Assembly: GCA_013399305.1 (NCBI GenBank)
Contig: VXAI01000118.1
Location: forward strand, 741,676 to 805,675
Source of the DNA: Rostratula benghalensis
Taxonomy: Eukaryota > Chordata > Aves > Charadriiformes > Rostratulidae
Direction of reading: 5' to 3'
Length of the DNA stretch: 64,000 bases
In this document: piece by piece, positions 51,482 through 61,013 of the stretch
Numbering within the stretch: position 1 is the first letter of the stretch
Layout: the number at the start of each line of letters is the position of its first letter
The notes under the pieces: model-generated
Seen by the model: only the letters and a program-made list of their open reading frames with translations
Told to the model about the DNA's origin: nothing
Database searches by the model: none
Program-made: the position numbers and the translations under genes

Positions 51482-51513
<32 letters not shown>

Positions 51514-54500
51514 GGAGGGGGGTGGGGTTGAGGAGGGGGCACACACCAGCTGATGTTAAAATGCTTAAAACATCTGTGAAACCAGGAGTCTGATGGGAGT
51601 AAGATTTAGGCAAACCGTTCGTGAGTGTATGCCAGAGAGTCTGGGGCCTGGGAACATCCTCCAAAACAGAGTGTCAGGCTTTGGGGGTTGGGCAGGGGGA
51701 GTAGGGGGTGGTACCTGGGGAAATGTTGCTGGATCAAATCAAGTCCACTTACAAAGTTGTTAAAGAATTGATGAGCCCGAGAACTGCTCAAGTGAGATTT
51801 CAGGGTGATGCATAATGTATATCTGAAGCTTTTAGTCCAAATGTAAACAGAAGATAGAAGGGACAAGACAGATGCACAAATGCATGTTCTCTATGTTCTG
51901 GCTTCTGTGTTTTCAAGGACTTCTCTTTTTCATTAAGCTGCTTGTCTTTCGGTAAAAAACTTTCTATGGAACCTAACATGGCATCTGAAGCACAGTCTGA
52001 AGTGTTTCTAGATTTCCCAGTGTCTGGACTTGGCACACATAAAGCAACAAACAGTGGCCTGCAAATCAGACATTAAATAACTTCTGGATTGTCCTGAAGA
52101 CTGCTTTTGACTGCAGAAGAACACCATGAAAATCAAAATCCAAAGTGATGTTGGGCCTACAACATTTCACCACAGGACTGAATTCAGCTTTGCAACAAGA
52201 ACAAGTGTTGGCTTTGTTTGGCTGAGTTTTGAGTGTAGACATCCTATTTTGCACTCCTGTAAAACGGATGCAGCAGACGCTGAAACTTTTCAGCCTGGAA
52301 ACGTAGGTCCTTTGTGTTAAAGGCAGTTGCTGCTCTTTCTGGAACAGCGTTGCTGAAACTGAAAGAACAGTAGTTGAGTTGTGAAAATGAGACATGAAAC
52401 GTTGAGTTGCAGGAACTTCTGCTAAACCTGGAACTGTCCCCAGGAGCTGAGGCAGACATTGCGACCAGTGTGGGAGACCCCGCTCCTCAGGATGTTCCTC
52501 TTGGATGTGGGGGGTAACCTATGTTCATACGGGGGTCTCAAACGTGAATTTGAACATGAGGCTGCGGTGTCCCAGCCAAACCAGTTGGCTGTTTAGTTCT
52601 CTCATATATCAGTAATCAATTCAATTTGGGGAGGCAAAACATGATTAAGCAGACTGTGGCTCTCCTTAAAATGCAGAATGGGAGCAAGTTCTGAAACACT
52701 GATGATCCATCTCCCTTTTCTCATCAGCTTTAATGGCTGCTCATGTTTTTTTATACAGTACCTGTTAGAAATCTGTAAAGCAGCCTGCACACTATAAGTG
52801 TGAATCAGTTTGGGAATGATAATGAAGCTTATCAGAGATAATCTGGGAATGGCTGCTTCCACTTCTGCGCAGACTTGTGCTGGAGCTTGGGTGAACATGT
52901 GTCTCCTAGTAATCAGTAAATGAAATGCAATTAGCAGGGTGATGGGATTAATCACTTGATCACCACCTTAGACCTCTTAGTGACTATGCTGAGATCCCTT
53001 GATGGATGATGATGTGAATTTGCAAAGCAACGTTCATTCTCATCACTTGTTCTTTGCCCTCCCGTGGTGAAATTAAAACCAAAACAGTCTCTGAGCAGGA
53101 AAAAAAAGAGAAACCACTGCAGAAAACTCCAGCGGTAAGAATAAATTATAGAGTTAACTAGTTCAGTAAAATCAAGCATTCTGTTAGCAACTGAAGTCCC
53201 TGCTCTTCTGACTCTTCTTGTTTTGTCATTTGGGTCCAGGCTTCTTCCCTTTTGTTCCCACTGCAAAAGCAGGGAGACAAATGGGACAGGGTGGTGCGTG
53301 CACTTATCCAGTGGGGGAAACATTGTTTACAGCTCCAATTATTGACAACAAAACAACATTTTGACCATTCCAAGCAGGTAGTTTGAATTCTCTCTCCGTT
53401 ACCGAAATGTGCAGTGCACATTTCAGACTGTTTATAAATCGTCGCTTGGGAATTGCAATAGCCCTTCTGTCGCCATCTTCCTGCCCTCTCTTTCAGAAAG
53501 ACCTTCAATAACCTCTTCACACACAAAAACATCCCCCCATGTCCAGACTTCTCTTGCATTTATTTGACTCCCCTTGTATTTATTTCTACTTGTTGCTTCA
53601 ACCACCTTCATCGGTACCGTGTACTGCATGTTTGCTGCCCTCCATTTGATGCAGTTGTACTGGGTTCTTTGTTCATTCCTGGTTTTCTCACATGGTGCCA
53701 AAATCTGAGTTCATTTCCAAATGTTCACTCAGTTCTGTAAAATCATTGAGTCTGTGGCTAAATCTTGGGATGCTTTAATTTTAGAAGGGCTGACTCTCGA
53801 GTGGTGATTTCTCTTTGAGGCTATAAGGACATAAAAAAATGTCCTTCTAGTCCAGGATTATGGTTCTTCAAGCTCACTATTTTGTCTCCAAGAATGGAAA
53901 TAAATGCCGTTTCAGGAGAGGGTGCGATCCTGGTCACTTTCTCCTCTGTTCCTATAAGAGTTCCTCAACACCAACGTTTGTTGTTGCAAGGATGTTAGAG
54001 GCCACGTCCCTGCCTGTTCCTTTTACTGTTTGTGGTGGACTAAAGCAGTATCAAACTAGCATGAGGCATCAATGTAATTGAGAATTGGTCCCAAGGACAG
54101 GATGAATCCTGAGCTCTTTGATGTCTGTGAGTGCTTTCCTGCCCTGGGAGATTTGTTCCCTTCAATACTCTTTTCCTCTGTCCTTGAGTTTACCAGTTTT
54201 CTGTTGCCTCCAGGCAGGGGGATCTGAGGTGGGTGCTTGCAGAATTCCTGGTGCTCATCCCAGGCAGGAAAGGCTCCACAGCACCTGAATGCTCTGGGGA
54301 GACAAGGTCCTGGGGGCAGCTCCTTCACAGCTCAGCATCAGTCTCTGTGGGGATGACATCTCTGCAGTGCATCTGATTTGCCAAGGCGCAGTGAGTCACT
54401 CAGGCTCAGTAGCATCACAGAAACAAGATGCTTTTCATAAGGCTGAAGACCAGCCTCTTAGACCAAAGCAGTAGAATTCATGATCATATTACTGAAAAAT

Positions 54501-57500
54501 TGTTTATGTTGTGATGGTGTATGTGTGTGTGCATATGTGTGTCAGGACAACTTAACCCTGTACAAGCATCTACAAAATCATAAACTTTTTCCATCATAGT
54601 AGGCTAATGGTATGTTTGTGGTTTCTTTATTTCTTTTTTTAAAATTTTTTTTTTGCATCTTCTCTCTTCCAGTTCTTCATGTTTATTTTGTTAATCTTCC
54701 TGGCGGAGCTTTCAGCTGCAATCCTGGCTTTTATCTTCAGAGAAAACGTAAGTATCCTGTGGTTGGCAAACTGAACACTGGTGGGGTTGTACCCAGCTGG
54801 AGCGTGGTGTTAGACGGTGACTGACTCGTTTGTAGAGTGACTGTTTGTTTCAAATACCAACAAACCTGCTTCGTTACTACCCTCAGCCTGCAGAAGTGCT
54901 GGGAAGGCAGTGAGTGCTGACTAACCTGGTGTGTGCAGGGCAGATGCTTTATCTACATAGGGGATAGACACTGGGGGGGTACTTACATCCTGAAGTTTTT
55001 AGAGTCTTCCTGATTCTTTTGCAGCCAAACCAGCTGTGCATTACATCAGAGAGAAGTTTTATAATAAAGATACACTAAGGTTAAAAGCAAGTCTTTTCTT
55101 ATTACAATATAGCACATTTAATATTAATATTAATAGTGAAACCTCCTGTTTTCCCAAAAGAGCCAATGCTTGGTCTGCAGTGCAAAATCTTTCTTGTGCA
55201 TCTTCTAATCCTGTATCTTCTTGAATTTTCCTCTCAATGCTGCTTGTAAGATATCCCTCCTGACTTGCTCTGTCCCATTTTGAGTCTCATCAATAGATCC
55301 CTTGCATATTGCCCTGCTTACAAGTTTCTGGTCCTTCTCGCCACAGCTTCATATGATGTACCCTTTCTCTACTCTGCTGCTGTGCATATTATTATATGTC
55401 CATTATGTCCATCATCCCTCCCCTACACAACTGGTAAGCTTTAACTACACTAGTAGTAAGCACAGGCTCATTTGTTTCTCTAGCCAGCAAGGGTTTGGGA
55501 TTTCTTTTCATGATCCCACATGTGCAAGAAGAGCCTGACTGAACTAGGTCTAGCCTTCTCAAGTCAGCCCATCTTTAAAATAGAGCAATGGCTGTGAAAA
55601 AAACATTGGCCAGTAGAGGTGGTCACTAGCCACTCTTAGTATTTATATTGTTTATTTGCCCTCTGCCAGTAGGAAGAGAACATACAGTACATTCCCTGTA
55701 CTGAACGTGTCAGAAATGTGCCAAGAGCTTAGAAGGGCCATGTATAATGATTATTTTCTTGAGCCGAGATACAGTTTTCATTTTATTTATATGAAAAGAG
55801 ATCCGTAAGCAACCATAAGCAAAGAATCAAGACTTAGGAAGCTCACAGGAAGATGGTGTGGTGTTTGTGCAGCAGGATGATCTTGGGGGGAGATTGTGAG
55901 AGGATTTTCTTTTTTCCCTTTATAAGCTGTTGGACTTCTGTTTTTGTGTCAGATCTGAAGGCAGTGGGGAAGAGTGAGTGCCCCGTTCCACCTTAAGCTT
56001 TGAGACTGTGTCCTCACAGGAGCAGCTACTGCTCCATAAATAAATGGGTTACAGCATGGGGGGTCTGGTGTGTTGTGCTCATTGCAGGTCTGCTGTTAAG
56101 CATTTCTAGAGAATGCCTCTGGGTCAGCACAAGTTCACACATGTAGACACTGCCCTGAAGAGCCAGGCACAGGCTTCAGGACAGAAAGGGAATGTGGTCC
56201 CTGGAGAGCCAGGACTAGGCAAGCAGCCCACTGCTCCCACCTTCTGCCTCTCCTGTGGGAAACTGGTGAACAGCACAAGAAACTGGATGGGTCACTGTGA
56301 GTCCTGCGCGTGGGATGTCCTCCCTCCATCACCAGGATGCTTACGTCTTGCTTCTGGGTGAAGCATTAGTACCTTTCTCTCCCATTAAACCCATGGGACA
56401 TGTGAGGACATGTTACCTTGCAAGATAAGGCCACGGTGGTTATTCTGGACTTCTGTGACATCTGGCAGTGTTTTGTGAGATAAAATTTGAAGGGGAACAA
56501 AATTCTCTCTTTCCTGAGCTTGCCTCCTTGTTTGCATTACCAGGTTCCCACTCTGTCAGAATGACTGACAGGAAAGGCTTAACTGGGAGGGAGTGAAGAA
56601 TGTCAGATCCCAACATAGCTGGAGATGGCTGTATGCAGGAGTTAAATTCAGTCTGCAAATTCTTGTGGTTTGTTCTCTCCTTAGGTTTCTTCTGGGGAAA
56701 AAAAACACCAAAAAAACCAAAAAACAAAAAACCAACCCAACCAAGCAACCCAACCTTGTTTTGCTGTTGCTCTATATTTTGATGGTAGCTCCTCTGATTT
56801 GGTAACTATTGTGGCTAGTTTTGCTGGCATCTTTGGGTCGGGGAGAGACTAGATGGCTGGAGAGGGTGTCCATGGGGATGGTCCCTCAGTGAACCCATGT
56901 CAGGAAGAATTCTTCACAGTAGCAGTTTAAGGTCGGGTTCAGATGTGCTTTTCTCTTCCCTGTGAAACAAGTGGCTTTCAAGGCACGTGGAAATGGTAAA
57001 TGCACATTTAGGCAACCTAAATTTCTTGGAAAATTACCGAGTAGGTTTCTGTGATGGTCATTGCATCAGTGCGTATGGCTGTGGCCTCACTGGGTGTATA
57101 AAATGAAACAAAAGAGAAAGACACACTCTATCTGTTCTCTTTACAGACAATATTCAATGCAGATTTCTCTTGTATTGTGTGTTACATCCAAACTAGCTCC
57201 CAAACACTCAGCAGAGTTAAATTATTAGCAGCTGAGAGAGTAAAAGAAATAGAGACAAAAATAAGTGAGGAAACAAGATGTTTTCTGCTGAGATTTGGCA
57301 TGAGAGGAAGAGTCAGTGGAGCAGACTGTGGTGGTGGAGTGAGTGAAAGGGGTATTAACAATGGTGAGCTACTGAGATCTGCAAGTCCAGCTGGGCTCTC
57401 AAAGAACTATTTGAAAGCAGTTGTAGGAGTACCAGAATTTCTCTTCTCTTTGTAAAGGAGGTTTTGGAGGGTTGAGAACCCTTTTCATCTGCAGGACGCC

Positions 57501-60500
57501 CCCCATCCACCCATAAAATAATATCTTTCATGAACAATAGAGAGAGGTTGGGATAGAATGATTTGACTTGTGTTCAGGAATTGCTCTTTATATATGCCCT
57601 TCAGAAGTCTGGATGGAAAAACCCCTGGAGGGATATTTGGCTCTTTTTGTCTTAGTGAATTGTCTCAGCAGGCAAGTGTGATGGTGGGAACAGCTTAGTT
57701 CAGTGGCAGGGCTCTGGCCAGGATCAGGATGCTTGGATTTTTAGCTCCAGTTCTGATGACTAATAGACAAGTCACTTTAGTTCCTGATACCTGTGTTTCC
57801 TCAGAATAAGGCAAAGCCTAAAAAAACATGCACTGTCCATCCCTCAGTTAGGAAAATGGAGTCTCTTAGGTGGAAAGCCCTGTGGAAGAGAGAAGTGCAG
57901 GACTGGTGACTGGTACACAATCACTGTGCTATGTCAGGGACACTGGGATGCTCCAGGCAGATGCTCTGTTTTCCAGGCAGACTCCATGAAGTCAGCTTCT
58001 TGCACAGCATTAGCATTTGGCATTCCTTGGCCCAGTGAGGAGAAGGAATGACATGACACAAATGAGAAGGCTGTCACCTTCCTGGCCAGTGCCACCACAC
58101 CCATGTTGTACAGAAAACCCGTCTTTTTCATAAGTCCTTTTCATCTGGCTGCAGTAAGCCTAGCCAAATTATTTTTTGAGCCAGTTTGACAAAAAAAAAT
58201 CCCACTTCATTAACTTGGCATGTAAATGTACACATGCATGTACTTTTTCTATATTGGAGACGTTCCCCCAGAACAACTAGAAAAAAACACAGCTCTTTAT
58301 TGTTCATGACTGTGGCTGGCAGAACTGTGTTGTCAGAAGTGTGCGTGAGGATCTGGTTTTATTAGTAGATCTTTTGCTCCCTTCCGAGTAGTTCTTGCCG
58401 TGGTGCTCCAATGTGCACCCACCTCATCAGTGCCCTTACAAGAGGGCCACAGGAGCAGAACTCTCTTGCTGACTTTGATCTTCCTCTGTCAGCAATTTTT
58501 TAAAAGAAGAAATGTGCTTCTGATGATTGATTTTTATTTTTTTTTTCCTTCCTTGTGCCTCTCCCTACCCCCTCCACAACACACACATTTTTCTCAACTT
58601 CAGATGCTCGGGACAAATAGTTTAAGAGCAACAAAGTGGGATCAGTTTTTTTCCTGGCAAACTTACCCTTCCAGCACTAGGCTTTGTTTTAGGCCAAGTC
58701 TCATAAAAATCGCGCACACAAACTCTGAACAATTTCCTCTGGGGTTGCTGCTGTCAAAATAAAGGTTTCACTTTATATTTAAATGATGCTTTTGTTTTAG
58801 GCCCCGCCAAAGGCAATTGGCTGGGATTATTACCAACGGTAATATCGGTTTCAAAGTCTGTGCTTCAGAAGCAGCCGAGCATCAAAAAAATGTGCTCCTG
58901 TCTCTGCAGGGTAGGATGCTGCGTGGATAAAGTACACAGAGAAAGGAAAGGAAAGGAGAACACTGAGAACATATTTCAGTGTCTTCTAACCCATCCTTCC
59001 TCCAGCGCAACAGATTCCCAGAGGGAAAAGCCATGTCCTCTGCTATTTTAATATTCAAAAGGAAGAAATTAGTTAATATCTTTCTCATAAAAATTATTTA
59101 GGAACTTAGCAGCATAGCTAATTGAAGGGTAGTGAGACTGAGCTTCCTTTGTCATTCAAGTCTTTGTGACAATTTTACCCAGTATTGATTTATTTTGGCC
59201 TCAGTTTCTATTTGTAAAAGAGAAGTCAGTATTAAGTCTTATTTGGGGGTCTTTGAAAGAGTCACTACAGCCTTTTTTTTTTTTTTTTTTTCCCTTTAAT
59301 TTTGTGGTACAGTTACAAAGGCAAAAGACAATTTTGTGCTTGTGCTTTTGTGCCCACCCATACATCTCATACATTTGTATGCGTATATGCGGTATTTCAC
59401 GTTGCACGTCAAGAACCTGGAACCAACTTCTAGTGGTCTGTGTTACTGCCTCTGCAACGCTGTAGGAACAGCAGGAGAAAAAAAAAAGAAAAAGGGGTCT
59501 TTTTCAGGCAGCTTTGTTCCTGATCCTGCAAATACGCATCACTAGAGCGGTGCTGGATCCAGCCGAGTCCAGCCCCCTTCACTGGGGCTTTTGCAGCAGC
59601 AGAGATTTGCCTGCGTGCATCACAAATCACAAGGTATTTTGGAGAGGAGACCACACAAGTCAAGACCTCTGGGGAACCTGAAAAGTAGAATTCCTTGGAG
59701 TTTTCATCCTGACATGATAGAAAGGCAACCAGATTGAATTAGGGTGTTCAGTTTAAAAAGAGTATTAAGTTTGTATATTTACTAGTCCTCCAGAGAGTGA
59801 GCCTAAGTAAATGTAATTTCAAGGTGTCTCACTTTTTTGAGAAGGCTCTGAGCCAAAATGTTCATTCTTTTTTTTTCTATTTTACTGTAAATGTAAACAG
59901 GAGTACATGAAATTCCATTCCTTTTTTATTGTTGACCTTAGGAAAAAAATGTTTAAACCGTCTAAACACTGGAAATATATAGACATTTTTTTTTCTCCAT
60001 GTGTGTGGGTTAGCTTAGGTTATTTAAAGCATTGTCAGGGAAACGGTCTTTTTTTTTCCCAATTCATAAGTTGACTTGAACATTTCACGTTCATTACATG
60101 GGGCTTTTTTACTTCCTTTTTGTTCCCAGAGAGTTTCATATTAGGGCTTAATTCTGCTTTCTCACACGTGGAAGTAACTTCAGAGCAGTTCCCCTGTCGT
60201 TAGTAGGAAGTTAACTGGTTTCAAATGAAAAGTTGAGGGGGAAAAAATGCTCGGATTGCAGACCTCATGAAGCATAGTAAATTAAGCTACTATTGGGGTG
60301 TGGATTTGAAGATCTTTCTAAACATCTGTTTTAGTCCAGATTCAACTTAGAAAATGCTTTCAAGTAGTGCTGAAAATCTGAAGAAACAGCCAGCCTCTCA
60401 GCATAAAGATATCTTACAAGTACAGGTATAATTCAGTTTCTGATTTTTTATAAGCAACAGTTTTATTCTACAGGTACCGTTCATCCTGGATATAGCTATG

Positions 60501-60980
60501 ATTCAGTCAGTGGCTTTTCCCATGTTTGTCCTCTGAGGTTTGCCAATAAAAACCCAAAAAGAACAAAACCAAACCCACCAAACAACCCCCGCCATTGACA
60601 GAAGGAGCTTTGGGAAGTGCTTGTGGAAGGTTGTTGCAAGCAGCCTTTACATTTCTACCTATATGTGTGTTTCAGTTGACCAGAGAGTTTTTCACCAAGG
60701 AGCTGAAGAAGCATTACCTGAGGAACAACGACACAGATGTGTTCTCTTCCACCTGGAACTCTGTTATGATCACAGTAAGTCAGGCCATACCAGAACCAGA
60801 ATATGGCATTGGCCCACACCCTCAGCTTTTCCAGGGACAGCCTCCTTCATCCTGTGTCCCTAATGGTATATTTTCAGTATGGACATCAAAATTGACTTTG
60901 TTATGACAATCCCAATCAGGCAGGCTAAAGATGGACTGTCATTGGAACTGGAGTTGTTGTTATCTTCTACAGACAGTTCC

Positions 60981-61013
<33 letters not shown>

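Larger units (their letters stand above)
49949..54672 (+). other. TSPAN18: TSPAN18 intron 2 (4724 bp)
   Basis: GTAAGT...CCAG intron, phase 0. It contains the G11 and T28 homopolymers. The stretch at 52580-52960 is repeat-free and AT-rich with GATAATGAAGCTTATCAGAG but has no firm regulatory signature. No CR1 seen. Confidence 0.9.

Noticed and set aside
51486..51513. T28 as the tail of a minus-strand retrogene
   Set aside because: No recognisable parent transcript next to it and no target-site duplication seen.
53158..53559. 133-codon minus-strand frame in TSPAN18 intron 2
   Set aside because: Overlaps another long frame in a different phase on the same strand and has no motif; consistent with chance.
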